Part shown: in pieces, positions 44,032-53,265 of the stretch
How the letters are laid out: every line of letters starts with the position of its first letter
Numbering within the stretch: position 1 is the first letter of the stretch
Source of the DNA: Xanthomonas rydalmerensis
GTDB taxonomy: Bacteria > Pseudomonadota > Gammaproteobacteria > Xanthomonadales > Xanthomonadaceae
Reading direction: 5' to 3'
NCBI RefSeq assembly: GCF_033170385.1
Contig: NZ_CP126170.1
Location: 2,008,001 to 2,072,000 of the forward strand
DNA: 64,000 bases
Position numbers and translations under genes: made by a program
Notes under the pieces: model-generated
Databases searched by the model: none
Told to the model about the DNA's origin: nothing
The model's input: only the letters and a program-made list of their open reading frames with translations

Positions 44032-45333
44032 ATGGCGACGGGCAGGCGAATGCGCTGGATGGCGGCGGCCTTGCTGGCGGTGGCGACACCGGCATTGGCG
44101 CAGCTGGCGCTGCCATCGGCGGGCGGGCTGGTGCAGGACGTCACCCAGGGCGTGCACAGCGGCATGGATCGGTTGGGACAGTCGATGCAGGACGCGCGTG
44201 GCGATCTCGAACGGCTGCGCCTGAAACGCCTGCAGGCGCTGCTGCGCAGCGATCCGCGTGGGTTGGAGCGCGACGAGGGCGGCGCCGTGGTGATGCGCGG
44301 GCAGGTGGTGGCGCTGGAGCCGGACCCAGCCGCGTTGCAGGCGGCGCAGGCGGCCGGCTTCGCCGTGTTGGAGCAGCGCAGCTTCGGCGAATTCGGCCTA
44401 CGCTTGGTGGTGCTGCAGGTGCCGTCGGGCCTGTCCACGCGCCGCGCGTTGCAGCAATTACGCGAGCGCGATCCGCAGGGTCAGTACGACTACAACCACG
44501 TCTACAGCGGATCGGCCGCGACGCCACCAGCACCAGCACCTGCCAGCGCGCCCGCGGCACCGGCAGCCGCAAGCGCTGCGGCGGGCGGATTCGTGGTCGG
44601 CCTGATCGATAGCGGCGTGGACGCGTCGCATCCGGCGCTGGCCGGCGTGCAGGTGCAGACCTGGGGCTGCGGCGGGCAGGTGCGCGCGCAGCCGCACGGC
44701 ACGGCGGTCGCCTCGCTGCTGGCCGGCCGCGCGGTGGCGCACGGGCCGTTCGCGCGCACGCTGTATGCGGCCGATATCTACTGCGGGCAGGCCGACGGCG
44801 GCACCGTGGTGGAGTTGGTCGGCGCGTTGGCGTGGATGGCGCAGCAGCAGATGCCGGTGATCAATATCAGCCTGATCGGCGGCCCCAACCGCGCCTTGCA
44901 GCTCGCCGTGCAGCGCATGCTCGCGCGCGGCCATGTGCTGGTCGCAGCGGTGGGCAACGACGGCCCGGCGGCACCGCCGCTGTATCCGGCCGCTTATCCC
45001 GGAGTGATTGGCGTCACCGCGGTGGATGCGCGTGCGCGGGTGTTGCCGGAGGCCGGGCGAGGACCGCAGGTGGCCTTCGCCGCGATCGGCGAATTGATCG
45101 CCGCGGCGCCGCAGGGCCGTTGGCAGACGCAGCGCGGCACGTCGTTCGCCGCGCCGCTGGTAGCGCGGCTGGCGGCGCAGGCGTTGCCGCAGCCGGATCC
45201 ACAGGCGGCCGCGCAGGTGCGTACACAGTTGCAGGCGCAGGCGCGCGATCTCGGTGCGCTTGGCGCCGATCCGGTATACGGCGCCGGGCTGCTCGGCGCG
45301 GACCTGCCGCTGCAGCGCGCGCCGGGCGGCTGA
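44032..45333 (+). CDS. S8 (subtilisin-like) serine peptidase, exported
   Basis: A 433-residue protein with signal peptide (cleavage near ALA-Q, residue 23). A 135-residue N-terminal region is followed by an Ala/Pro linker (about 161-185) and a subtilase domain with Asp193 (GLIDSGVDASHP), His222 (PHGTAVASLLAG), Asn309 (AAVGNDGP) and Ser371 (GTSFAAPLVA), a full catalytic set. It is short for a secreted subtilase and has no C-terminal module. Divergent from the ECF sigma/anti-sigma pair, so possibly its target or a regulator by proteolysis. Confidence 0.92.
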   Translation: MATGRRMRWMAAALLAVATPALAQLALPSAGGLVQDVTQGVHSGMDRLGQSMQDARGDLERLRLKRLQALLRSDPRGLERDEGGAVVMRGQVVALEPDPAALQAAQAAGFAVLEQRSFGEFGLRLVVLQVPSGLSTRRALQQLRERDPQGQYDYNHVYSGSAATPPAPAPASAPAAPAAASAAAGGFVVGLIDSGVDASHPALAGVQVQTWGCGGQVRAQPHGTAVASLLAGRAVAHGPFARTLYAADIYCGQADGGTVVELVGALAWMAQQQMPVINISLIGGPNRALQLAVQRMLARGHVLVAAVGNDGPAAPPLYPAAYPGVIGVTAVDARARVLPEAGRGPQVAFAAIGELIAAAPQGRWQTQRGTSFAAPLVARLAAQALPQPDPQAAAQVRTQLQAQARDLGALGADPVYGAGLLGADLPLQRAPGG

Positions 45334-45437
45334 ACGCATTCTGTCTGCGCCCATCCCGGCCGGGATGTTCTGCGCCGTTCGACACGTAGGACCAGATGAG
45401 AGCCGCAGATGGCCTGCGGCGTCATGAGGAGAACGCG

Positions 45438-46223
45438 ATGAACGGCAAGACTCTGTTGGCGAGCGCGGTGCTGGTGGCGACGGTGGCGCTGACCCCGGGC
45501 GTGGCCGGCGCGCAGGTGCTGGGCGGTGCGGGCAGCGTGGGCGGCGCCGTCAACGGCACGCTGGGCGGCCTGGGGGGCGGCAGCCTCGGCGGCAACGGAA
45601 TGGGGGCAGGCCGCCTGGACGCCGGGGTTCCGCTGGATCGGGCGCGCAGCGGCATCGAGCAACAGTCGCAGCGTACGCGGATGGCGGCACAGCGGGCGGC
45701 GGCGCGTGGCACGGCCACGGCGGACAGCGCCGCGCAGAGCGTGGGCATCGCGGTGAACGAGGGCCGGACGCTGGCCGGCAACGCTGCCGCCAGCGGCAAT
45801 GCGGCGGCACGGAATACGGCCGGTAGCGCGATGGGCCAGGCCAATGCTGCGCTCGGCGCGGCGAGCAGCGCGGTCAATCCCGCTGCGACGTTGTCCACGG
45901 CTGGCAATGCCGCTGGTGCAGTCGATGGCATGGCCGGTCACGGTGCGGGCGCGGCGAATGCGGCCGGCAATGGCGGTAGCAACGGTGCCGCCAGCGGTGC
46001 TGGTCTGCCCACGGTGCCGGCGTTGTCCGGCAGCGGCAATGCCACTGGCGCGGCCAGCGGCAGCGCGTCTCATGGCGCAGGCACGCGTGGCGGGTCGGTG
46101 TCGGGCCAGGCGGGTGCGGGCGGCCAGGGCGGTGCGCAGGCCGGCACCGGTCAGGCGCAGGGACAGGCCGGCGGCGCGGCCTCGTTGGGCGTTAGCGTCG
46201 ATGCCTCCGGCAACGGCCAGTAG
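45438..46223 (+). CDS. Exported Gly/Ala-rich protein of unknown function
   Basis: A 261-residue protein with signal peptide (MNGKTLLASAVLVATVALTPGVAGA). The mature part is low in hydrophobics: Gly-rich (GGLGGGSLGGNGMGAG), then Ala/Ser/Asn/Gly-rich imperfect repeats (ASGNAAARNTAG, AGNAAGA, SGSGNATGA) to the end. No Cys is present in the mature part. GAGGAG lies before the ATG. It follows the subtilase gene after 104 bases. A surface or matrix substrate of that protease is one idea; nothing proves it. Confidence 0.75.
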   Translation: MNGKTLLASAVLVATVALTPGVAGAQVLGGAGSVGGAVNGTLGGLGGGSLGGNGMGAGRLDAGVPLDRARSGIEQQSQRTRMAAQRAAARGTATADSAAQSVGIAVNEGRTLAGNAAASGNAAARNTAGSAMGQANAALGAASSAVNPAATLSTAGNAAGAVDGMAGHGAGAANAAGNGGSNGAASGAGLPTVPALSGSGNATGAASGSASHGAGTRGGSVSGQAGAGGQGGAQAGTGQAQGQAGGAASLGVSVDASGNGQ

Positions 46224-46277
46224 CCGCTTGCGGACTGCACGCGGCGCACTGCGTGTCTCCGCTGAAATAGCAGGCTG

Positions 46278-46311
46278 AAAAACACGACGCCCGGCTGAGC
46301 CGGGCGTCGTG
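46278..46311 (-). terminator. Terminator of the M3 peptidase gene (minus strand)
   Basis: A perfect 13-bp stem (CACGACGCCCGGC and its complement), loop of three, and on the minus strand a TTTTT tail (plus strand AAAAA at 46278-46282), 92 bases beyond the M3 peptidase stop. It may also serve the convergent Gly/Ala-rich gene. Confidence 0.82.
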
Positions 46312-46403
46312 CGTGTTGCGTCATGCGGTTGATCGCGGTGTCTTCCGCCGCGAGGTCGTCGCGAGGTGGCGGCACGGCCGCGTGGTCCATGCCGCGATGC
46401 GCC

Positions 46404-48590
46404 TCAGCGTGCGCTCGGCGTCGCCGCCGGCGTGGCGTTGAGGCCGCGCTTCTCCAGCAAGGGTTCGATCTGCGGTGCGTGCCCGGCGAAGTCCTGGAAC
46501 AACTGCATCGCATCGACGCTGCCGCCGCGCGAGAGCAGTGTCTTGCGGAAGCGGTCGCCGTTGGCGCGGCTCAGCCCGCCGTGCTGCTTGAACCACTGCT
46601 GGGTGTTGGCATCCAGCACCTCGGACCAGATGTAGGCGTAGTAGCCGGCCGCGTAGCCGCCCATGATGTGGCTGAAATACGGCGTGCGGTACCGCGGCGG
46701 CACCGGCGCATAGGCGATGCCGTCGGCGGCCAGCGCCTTGGCCTCGAAATCCATCACGCCCGATGCCGGGGGCACCTGGCCAGCGCTGAGCTGGTGCCAG
46801 CGCTGGTCCAGCATCGCCGCACCCAGGTACTCGGTGGTGGCGAAGCCCTGGTTGAACTTGGCGGTGGCCACCACCTTGTCCAGCAGCACCTGCGGCATCG
46901 GCGCGCCGCTCTGGTAGTGCTTGGCGTAGTGCTTGAGGATGGCCGGATCGTCGGCCCACATCTCGTTGACCTGCGAGGGAAACTCGACGAAGTCGCGCGG
47001 CACGCTGGTGCCGGAGAAGTACGGGTACTTCACGTTCGAGAACATGCCGTGCAGCGCATGGCCGAACTCGTGGAACGCGGTGGTGACTTCGTCCCAGGTC
47101 AGCAGGGTCGGCTGGCCGGCCGGCGGCTTGGGGATGTTGAGGTGGTTGGCGACCACCGGCTTGTCGCCGGTCAGCGCCGACTGCGACACGTAGGAGCTCA
47201 TCCAGGCACCGCCACGCTTGGACTCGCGTGCGTACATGTCGGCGATGAAGATCGCCAACTGGCTGCCGTCGGCGTCGAACACGTCGTAGACCAGCACGTC
47301 GTCGCGGTAGGTGGGCAGGTCGGTGCGCTGCTTGAAGGTCAGCCCGTACTCCTGGTTGGCGGCGTAGAACACGCCATTTTCCAGCACGTTCTTCAGTTCG
47401 AAGTAGGGCTTGAGCTGGGCCTCGTCGAAGTCGTACTTGGCCTGGCGCACCTTCTCGGTGTAGTAGGCCCAGTCCCAGGCTTCGAGCTTGAAGCTGGGCT
47501 TGCCGGCGGCCTTCTGCTCCTGGTCGATCATCGCCTGCAGGTCGGCGGCCTCGCGCTTGGCGTTGGCCACCGCGGCCGGGGCCAGCTTGCCGAGCATGGC
47601 GTTGACCGCTTCGGGGGTCTTGGCGGTCTGGGTTTCCAGCGAGTAGGCGGCGTGGTTCGGGTACCCGAGCAGCTTGGCGCGGTCGGCGCGCAGGGTCATG
47701 ATCCGCGACACCAGCGCGGTGTTGTCGTAGGGGCCGCCGTGGCTGCCGCGCGACACCGAGGCTTCGTAGATCTTCTGCCGCAGCGCGCGGTCCTTGAGCT
47801 GGGCCAGCGGCGGCTGGCCGGTGGTGTTGAGCAGGGCGATCACGTACTTGCCGTCGAGCTTGCGCGCCTTGGCCGCTTCGGCGGCCGCGGCGATCTGCGC
47901 ATCGGACAGGCCGTCGAGCTGCTTGACGTCGTCCACCACGACCGCGGCGGCGTTCACTTCGGCCAGCACGTTCTGGCTGAACTTGGTGCCCAGTTCGGCC
48001 AGCTCGGCGTTCATCGCCTTGAGCTTGGTCTTGTCGGCGTCGTTGAGCTTGGCGCCGTCGCGGACGAAGTCGCTGTGGTACTTCTCGATCAGGCGCACGC
48101 CCTCCGCGTCCAGGCCGAGCTGGTTGCGGGTGTCGTACAGGGTCTGGATGCGCGCGAACAGCTTGGGGTTGAGCGCGATCGCGTCGCGGTGCGCGGCCAG
48201 CTTGCCGGCGTACTCGGCCTGCAACTGCTTGCGGGTGTCGTTGGTGTCGGCACCGACCAGGTTGAAGAACACGGTGGTGGCGCGGTCCAGGACTTGCCCG
48301 CTCTTCTCCATCGCCACGATGGTGTTGTCGAAGGTCGGCTTGGCCTGTTGGTCGGCGATGGCCTGGATTTCCTTCAACTGCTGCGCCATGCCGGCGTCGA
48401 ACGCGGGGGCGAAATCGCTGTCCTTGATCTTGTCGAACTGCGGGTAGTGCAGCGGCAGCGGGCTTTCGGCGAAGAACGGGTTGGCCTGCGTGGCCGCCGT
48501 GGCGGCGGTGGGCGTGGTGGCCGGAGCGGCGTAGGCAGGCATGGCGAGTCCGAGCGTGGCGGCGAGGGCAAGGGCGAGGCGAGAGGTCAT
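46404..48590 (-). CDS. dcp: M3-family zinc metallopeptidase (Dcp/oligopeptidase-like), exported
   Basis: A 728-residue periplasmic peptidyl-dipeptidase. Signal peptide MTSRLALALAATLGLAMPAYA, long helical N-terminal region, then the HEFGH zinc site in TTAFHEFGHALHGMFS with the third ligand Glu in FVEFPSQVNEMW, and a C-terminal FSHIMGGYAAGYYAYIWSEVLDA motif with substrate Tyr residues. Length and order match Dcp. It is alone on its strand. The gene symbol is by family similarity; other M3 members are possible. Confidence 0.93.
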   Translation of the reverse strand: MTSRLALALAATLGLAMPAYAAPATTPTAATAATQANPFFAESPLPLHYPQFDKIKDSDFAPAFDAGMAQQLKEIQAIADQQAKPTFDNTIVAMEKSGQVLDRATTVFFNLVGADTNDTRKQLQAEYAGKLAAHRDAIALNPKLFARIQTLYDTRNQLGLDAEGVRLIEKYHSDFVRDGAKLNDADKTKLKAMNAELAELGTKFSQNVLAEVNAAAVVVDDVKQLDGLSDAQIAAAAEAAKARKLDGKYVIALLNTTGQPPLAQLKDRALRQKIYEASVSRGSHGGPYDNTALVSRIMTLRADRAKLLGYPNHAAYSLETQTAKTPEAVNAMLGKLAPAAVANAKREAADLQAMIDQEQKAAGKPSFKLEAWDWAYYTEKVRQAKYDFDEAQLKPYFELKNVLENGVFYAANQEYGLTFKQRTDLPTYRDDVLVYDVFDADGSQLAIFIADMYARESKRGGAWMSSYVSQSALTGDKPVVANHLNIPKPPAGQPTLLTWDEVTTAFHEFGHALHGMFSNVKYPYFSGTSVPRDFVEFPSQVNEMWADDPAILKHYAKHYQSGAPMPQVLLDKVVATAKFNQGFATTEYLGAAMLDQRWHQLSAGQVPPASGVMDFEAKALAADGIAYAPVPPRYRTPYFSHIMGGYAAGYYAYIWSEVLDANTQQWFKQHGGLSRANGDRFRKTLLSRGGSVDAMQLFQDFAGHAPQIEPLLEKRGLNATPAATPSAR

Positions 48591-48922
48591 CAAGCGGTAT
48601 CCGCAATCATGGTGATCGGGCAGGCTACCCCAGGCAAGCAGGCGTGGCCCGTGACGAAAGCCATGGGAGCGCTGCAGCATCGACGCTTGTTTCTCAGGGC
48701 TTTGCGGCATTTGGCGTGAACCTTGATGCAGTGCGCTCTCATGCGCGGCTGCGCCGTGAAGGCGGTTGCATGGGTGGTGCGCCGGCAGTGTGTTGCCTTG
48801 TCCGCGCGAGCGCCTGCGATGCTGGCTTATGCGTGGGGTCCGGCCTGCTGGCGACGCGTGCGGGCACCGCGTAGCATCGCGTCGAACCAGCGCCGCAGCG
48901 GCGCGCCGCAGCACGAGGAATC

Positions 48923-49414
48923 ATGGACACGCCGACCACCGCCTACGCCTTCACCGCGACCACGCTGGACGGGCAGGCGCAGCCGCTCGCCGAGTACACC
49001 GGCAAGGTGCTGCTGATCGTCAATGTCGCCTCCAAGTGCGGCTTCACGCCGCAGTACGCCGGGCTGCAGGCGCTGTGGCAGCGCTATCGCGAGCGCGGAC
49101 TGGTGGTGCTGGGCTTTCCCTGCGACCAGTTCGGCCATCAGGAACCGGGCGATGCCGCGGAGATCCGCCAGTTCTGTTCGCTCAGCTACGACGTCGATTT
49201 CCCGATGTTCGCCAAGGTGCAGGTCAACGGCGACGGCGCGCATCCGCTGTGGCGCTGGCTCAAGCAGCAGAAATCCGGGCTGCTCGGCATCGCCGCGATC
49301 AAGTGGAATTTCAGCAAGTTCCTGATCGGCCGCGACGGCCAGGTGCTGGCGCGCTATGCGCCGACCGACAAGCCGGAAGCGCTGGCGGCCGATATCGAGC
49401 GGGCGCTGGGCTGA
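48923..49414 (+). CDS. Glutathione peroxidase
   Basis: A 163-residue thiol peroxidase reducing hydrogen or lipid peroxides. The active-site Cys is in NVASKCGFTPQYAGLQ, with GFPCDQFGHQEPG (Gln and second Cys) and IKWNFSKFLIGRDG (Trp/Asn) completing the tetrad. Non-selenium type; bacterial enzymes often use thioredoxin. The divergent M3 peptidase gene shows no link. Confidence 0.94.
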   Translation: MDTPTTAYAFTATTLDGQAQPLAEYTGKVLLIVNVASKCGFTPQYAGLQALWQRYRERGLVVLGFPCDQFGHQEPGDAAEIRQFCSLSYDVDFPMFAKVQVNGDGAHPLWRWLKQQKSGLLGIAAIKWNFSKFLIGRDGQVLARYAPTDKPEALAADIERALG

Positions 49415-49524
49415 CGATTCGACCGCAAACGCCCGGCGTGGTCCCGAATGCCGGGGTGGTTGCCTTGCCCACACACGATTTCGCCACTATTGCGCTTTGA
49501 CCTGCCGCCATGTCGCTTATGCCG

Positions 49525-49590
49525 GTAGGAGCGGCTTCAGCCGCGATGCGCTTTACCGGTAAAGCCTGTCGCGGCTAAAGCCGCTCCTAC
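49525..49590. repeat. GTAG-headed REP hairpin, second copy
   Basis: GGTAGGAGCGGCTTCAGCC on the left and GGCTAAAGCCGCTCCTAC on the right (one mismatch), with the middle partly paired. It lies between the convergent glutathione peroxidase and fpr genes, as often seen for REPs. Same family as 32204-32271. Confidence 0.88.
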
Positions 49591-49611
49591 GACGGGAGAC
49601 GCGCAGCGCCG

Positions 49612-50391
49612 TTACTTCTCGACGAACGCGCGCTCGAACACGTAGTGGCCCGGCGAGCCGATGCGCGGCGAGGCGATGAAGCCGCGGGCGTCCAGGGTGT
49701 GGCGCAGGTCGGCCAGCATCTGCGGGCTGCCGCAGATCATCGCGCGGTCGTGTTCCGGGTTCAGCGGCGGCAGGCCGAGGGTGCGCTGCATCTCGCCGCT
49801 CTCGAGCAACTCGGTGAGGCGGCCACGGTTGCGGAAGTCCTCGCGGGTCACCGCCGGGTAGTACAGCAGCTTCTCGCGGATGGTCTCGCCGAGGAACTCG
49901 TGCTGCGGCAGTTCCTTCTCGAAGTAGTCGCGGTAGGCCAGATCCTTCTCGAAGCGCACGCCGTGGGTGAGGATCACCTTGTCGAAGCGCTCGTAGGTTT
50001 CCGGGTCCTTGATCACCGACAGCCACGGCGCCAGGCCGGTGCCGGTGCCCAGCAGGTACAAATGGCGGCCGGGGTGCAGGTCGCTGATCAGCAGGGTGCC
50101 GGTGGGCTTCTTGCCGACCAGCACCGAATCGCCCGGCTTGATGTGCTGCAGGCGCGAGGTCAGCGGGCCGTCCGGCACCTTGATGCTGAAGAACTCCAGT
50201 TGCTCTTCCCAGTTGGCGCTGGCGATGGAGTAGGCGCGCAGCAGCGGCCGCGTCTCCGTCTCCAGGCCGATCATCACGAACTGGCCGTTGTCGAAGCGGA
50301 AGCCGTCGTTGCGGGTGGTGGTGAAGCTGAAGTAGTCCTCGGTCCAGTGGCGGACATCGAGCACCGTTTCGGGGCCAAAAGCGGAAGACAT
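49612..50391 (-). CDS. fpr: Ferredoxin--NADP(+) reductase
   Basis: A 259-residue flavoenzyme passing electrons between NADPH and ferredoxin or flavodoxin. FAD-binding RAYSIAS near residue 53, NADP-binding GTGTGLAP near residue 116 and ICGSPQM near the C-terminus are seen, ending VFVEK-like (RAFVEK), as in the gamma-proteobacterial type. An 11-bp-arm palindrome lies 50-77 bases upstream. In other bacteria fpr answers to oxidative or iron stress. Confidence 0.94.
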   Translation of the reverse strand: MSSAFGPETVLDVRHWTEDYFSFTTTRNDGFRFDNGQFVMIGLETETRPLLRAYSIASANWEEQLEFFSIKVPDGPLTSRLQHIKPGDSVLVGKKPTGTLLISDLHPGRHLYLLGTGTGLAPWLSVIKDPETYERFDKVILTHGVRFEKDLAYRDYFEKELPQHEFLGETIREKLLYYPAVTREDFRNRGRLTELLESGEMQRTLGLPPLNPEHDRAMICGSPQMLADLRHTLDARGFIASPRIGSPGHYVFERAFVEK

Positions 50392-50441
50392 GCCGTTGAT
50401 CGTGATGGGGAAGGAACGGCGGCCATTCTACCCCATGCCGG

Positions 50442-50468
50442 CTCAAATGAGATCAAATCTCATTTGAG
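50442..50468. promoter_or_regulatory. AT-rich 11-bp-arm palindrome upstream of fpr
   Basis: CTCAAATGAGA (50442-50452), spacer TCAAA, TCTCATTTGAG (50458-50468), a perfect inverted repeat in an otherwise ~70% GC region. It lies upstream of fpr (start 50391) and just after the small exported protein gene (ends 50495). It could be a regulator site for fpr or a terminator for the upstream gene, but no T-run follows in either direction. Confidence 0.55.
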
Positions 50469-50494
50469 GCCCGGTACCGATCACGCGATCCGGC

Positions 50495-50893
50495 TCACTT
50501 CTCGAACGAGACCTCGTAGGAAAGGTATAGCGGCGCCTGCGGCGGTGCCAGCAGCGGGCGCTGGCGTAGGAAACGTTCCAGGCACAGGGCCAGCGGGGTG
50601 GTGCCGTTGCGCCAGCTGGCGCCGACGCTGCCGTCGGCCTGCACCTGCACCACCACGGTGAACGGCGAGGTGTCCGGACGCGGCGTGGCGCAACTTGCCA
50701 CGCCCTCGTCCAGCGCCGCGCGCTGCAGGGTCTGCAGGCGTTCCTGCATGGCTGCCGGCAGGCGGGCCTCGTCGCGGTCGGCCAGGGCCTTGGCCGCGGC
50801 GTAGTCGGAAGGCGCCGGCGTGTCCGCGGCGGGAGCGGCGAGTGCCGGGACGGCGAGGGCGACGGCGAACAGGCAGGACAGGGTGCGGAGCAT
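50495..50893 (-). CDS. Exported TonB-C/AgmX-like small protein
   Basis: A 132-residue protein with a clear signal peptide (MLRTLSCLFAVALAVPALAA). The C-terminal part reads FTVVVQVQADGSVGASWRNG, then TPLALCLERFLRQRPLLAPPQAPLYLSYEVSFEK; the strand-Gly-Thr-Pro-Leu-A-x-C pattern resembles TonB C-terminal or AgmX/PglI C-terminal domains. Two Cys residues in the mature part could form a disulfide. Function unknown. It lies 25 bases after the ABC exporter gene on the same strand. Confidence 0.75.
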   Translation of the reverse strand: MLRTLSCLFAVALAVPALAAPAADTPAPSDYAAAKALADRDEARLPAAMQERLQTLQRAALDEGVASCATPRPDTSPFTVVVQVQADGSVGASWRNGTTPLALCLERFLRQRPLLAPPQAPLYLSYEVSFEK

Positions 50894-50918
50894 GGCGGTG
50901 TCGGAAGGGGCGGACAGG

Positions 50919-52802
50919 CTAACGATACCCAGCGGCCTGCAGTTCGAACAGTTCCGCGTAGCGGCCGCCCTGCGCCATCAGTTCGTCGTGGGTGCCGCTG
51001 GCCTCGATCCGGCCATCGGCCAGGACCAGGATGCGGTCGGCCATGCGCACGCTGGAGAAGCGGTGCGAGATCAGTACCGCGGTGCGGTTGTCGGACAGCT
51101 CCTTGAAGCGCTGGAACACCTCGAACTCGCTGCGCGCATCCAGTGCGGCGGTCGGCTCGTCGAGGATCATCACCTGCGCGTCGCGCATGTAGGCGCGGGC
51201 GATGGCGATCTTCTGCCACTGCCCGCCCGACAGGTCCACGCCGGTCTTGAAGCGGCGCCCGATCACCTGCGCGTAGCCCTGCGGCAGGCCGTCGATCAGC
51301 TCGGCGGCCATGGCCCGCTGCGCGGCGGCGCGGATCCGCGCCGCGTCGTCCAGTGCCTCGACCTGGCCGACGCCGATGTTCTCGCCGGCGCTGAAGTGGT
51401 AGCGCACGAAATCCTGGAAGATCACCCCCAGGTTGGCGCGCAGGTCGTCCAGGTCGTAGTCGCGCAGGTCGCGCCCGTCGAGCAGGATGCGGCCCTCGTC
51501 CGGGTCGTACAGCCGCGCCAGCAGCTTGACCAGGGTGGTCTTGCCGGCGCCGTTCTCGCCGACCAGGGCCAGCACCTCGCCGGCGCGCAGCGCGAAATCC
51601 AGGTGCCGCACCGCCCACTGCTCGGCGTCCGGGTAGCGAAAGCCGACGTTCTCGAACACGAAGCCCTGCACGATCGGCCGCGGTACCGGCACCGCGCCCG
51701 GACGGCTGCGGATCTCCGGGACGATGCGGAAGAACGAATACAGGTCGTCCAGGTACAGCGCCTGCCCGGCCACCTGCGAAAAGCCGATCAGCAGCCCTTC
51801 CAGCAACTGCCGCAGGCGCAGAAAGCTGCCGGCCAGGAAGGTCAGGTCGCCGATGCTGAAATCGCCGCGCACGGTGCGCCAGGCGATGTAGCCATAGGCG
51901 CCGTAGTAGCCCAGCGTGCCCAGCGCCGCCAGCACGGTGCCCCACAGCATGCGCTTGCGCGCCAGCGCGCGGTTGGCCTGGAAATAGCGGTCGGCCAGGG
52001 CCCGGTAGCGGGTGATCAGGAAGTTGTGCAGGTTGAAGATCTTCACTTCCTTGGCGGTCTCGACGCTGGCGCCGAGCTGGCGCAGGTAGTCGAGTTGGCG
52101 GCGTTCGGCCGTCCACTGGAAGTTGAGCGAGTAGCCCAGCGCGTTGAAGTGCGCCTCGCCGATGAAGGCCGGCACCAGCGCCACCGCCAGCAGGGCGATG
52201 AGCCACGGCGCGTACACCAGCAGGCCGACCGCGAAGCTGGCCACGGTGATCGCATCCTGCACCTGGCCGAACAACTGGCTCATCAGGTTCATGCGGCCCA
52301 TGGTCTGGCGCCGCGCGCGGTCCAGCCGGTCCTGTTGTTCCGGGTCCTCGAAATCCTCCAGGTCCAACTGGGCAGCGTGCTCCATCAACTGCACGCTGGT
52401 GGTGTTGTTGAACAGCTCCGACAGCAGCGTGTCGGCATAGCTGACCAACCGCCCGAGCAGGTCCGAGGCGATCGCCAGCGCCAGTTCCAGGCCCAGCAGT
52501 TCCAGCAGCCGGTTCAGGCGGCCGCTGGCCAGGGCCTGGCCCAGCGAGTCGAACCCGGGCGATTGCCCGACCAGGTGGATGGCCTCGTCGATGATCAGCT
52601 TGCCCACGTACAGCGAGGCCACCGGCAGCAGCGCCCGGATCACGCGCAGGCCGATGCTGCTGAGGGTCAGCCAGCGGCTGGTCTGCCAGATCTGGCGCAG
52701 GAACGGCGGCAGGTTGCGCATCGCGTCGAAGCGCTCGCGCAGGCTCGGGCCGGTGGCGGGCGCGGTGCGGGCGCCGCCATGGGAAGGGGAGGTGGATGCC
52801 AT
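50919..52802 (-). CDS. ABC exporter with fused membrane and ATPase domains
   Basis: A 627-residue half-transporter that would work as a homodimer. Six membrane helices (about residues 45-350), then an ATPase domain with Walker A GENGAGKTTLVKL, Q-loop VIFQDFVRY, signature LSGGQWQKIAIARA, Walker B VMILDEPTAALD and H-loop ISHRFSS. The signature is LSGGQ(W/R). No peptidase domain and no partner permease. Substrate unknown; peptides, lipids or drugs are all possible. The small exported gene follows. Confidence 0.92.
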   Translation of the reverse strand: MASTSPSHGGARTAPATGPSLRERFDAMRNLPPFLRQIWQTSRWLTLSSIGLRVIRALLPVASLYVGKLIIDEAIHLVGQSPGFDSLGQALASGRLNRLLELLGLELALAIASDLLGRLVSYADTLLSELFNNTTSVQLMEHAAQLDLEDFEDPEQQDRLDRARRQTMGRMNLMSQLFGQVQDAITVASFAVGLLVYAPWLIALLAVALVPAFIGEAHFNALGYSLNFQWTAERRQLDYLRQLGASVETAKEVKIFNLHNFLITRYRALADRYFQANRALARKRMLWGTVLAALGTLGYYGAYGYIAWRTVRGDFSIGDLTFLAGSFLRLRQLLEGLLIGFSQVAGQALYLDDLYSFFRIVPEIRSRPGAVPVPRPIVQGFVFENVGFRYPDAEQWAVRHLDFALRAGEVLALVGENGAGKTTLVKLLARLYDPDEGRILLDGRDLRDYDLDDLRANLGVIFQDFVRYHFSAGENIGVGQVEALDDAARIRAAAQRAMAAELIDGLPQGYAQVIGRRFKTGVDLSGGQWQKIAIARAYMRDAQVMILDEPTAALDARSEFEVFQRFKELSDNRTAVLISHRFSSVRMADRILVLADGRIEASGTHDELMAQGGRYAELFELQAAGYR

Positions 52803-52951
52803 CGGCGCATTGTGCCGGGGGCGGGCGTGCGCGGGGAGTGTGGACTGAGCCGGGGCGGAGGCTGCACCGGCGCTGACGCCGGTGGCTGGCGCGCGATGTC
52901 TGAAGACGAGGAGTGGCTTAGCATCGTGGATGTCCAGCCAAGGCCGTTGCC

Positions 52952-53212
52952 ATGTCCGATCCTGCCGCGCCTGCATTTGCCCGCCTGCGTGCGCACATGC
53001 CGTCGTGGCGCGAACTGCTGGGCTGCACGATTTTCGCCTTGGTGGCCACCGCGCTGCTGCTGTGGGGCAACGCCGCCGTGTTGGTGTTGACGCTGTCGTA
53101 TGTGGCTTTCGCGATCGGCTACAGCCTGTTTCGCTTGTTCGGCGGGCGCGGCGGCATCGATCTCGAACAGTTGTGGCGCGATGTGCTCGATGCGGTACTC
53201 GGTCTGTGCTGA
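52952..53212 (+). CDS. Small membrane protein of unknown function (86 aa)
   Basis: An 86-residue protein with one or two membrane spans (about residues 22-64, IFALVATALLLWGNAAVLVLTLSYVAFAIGYSLF), a soluble N-terminal part and a charged tail LEQLWRDVLDAVL. It is divergent from the ABC exporter. No family recognised. Confidence 0.7.
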   Translation: MSDPAAPAFARLRAHMPSWRELLGCTIFALVATALLLWGNAAVLVLTLSYVAFAIGYSLFRLFGGRGGIDLEQLWRDVLDAVLGLC

Positions 53213-53265
53213 TGCGGTGTTGGTGGAAGCAGGTCTGTCCGGCGCGACGGCCGGGTCATGCGTCG

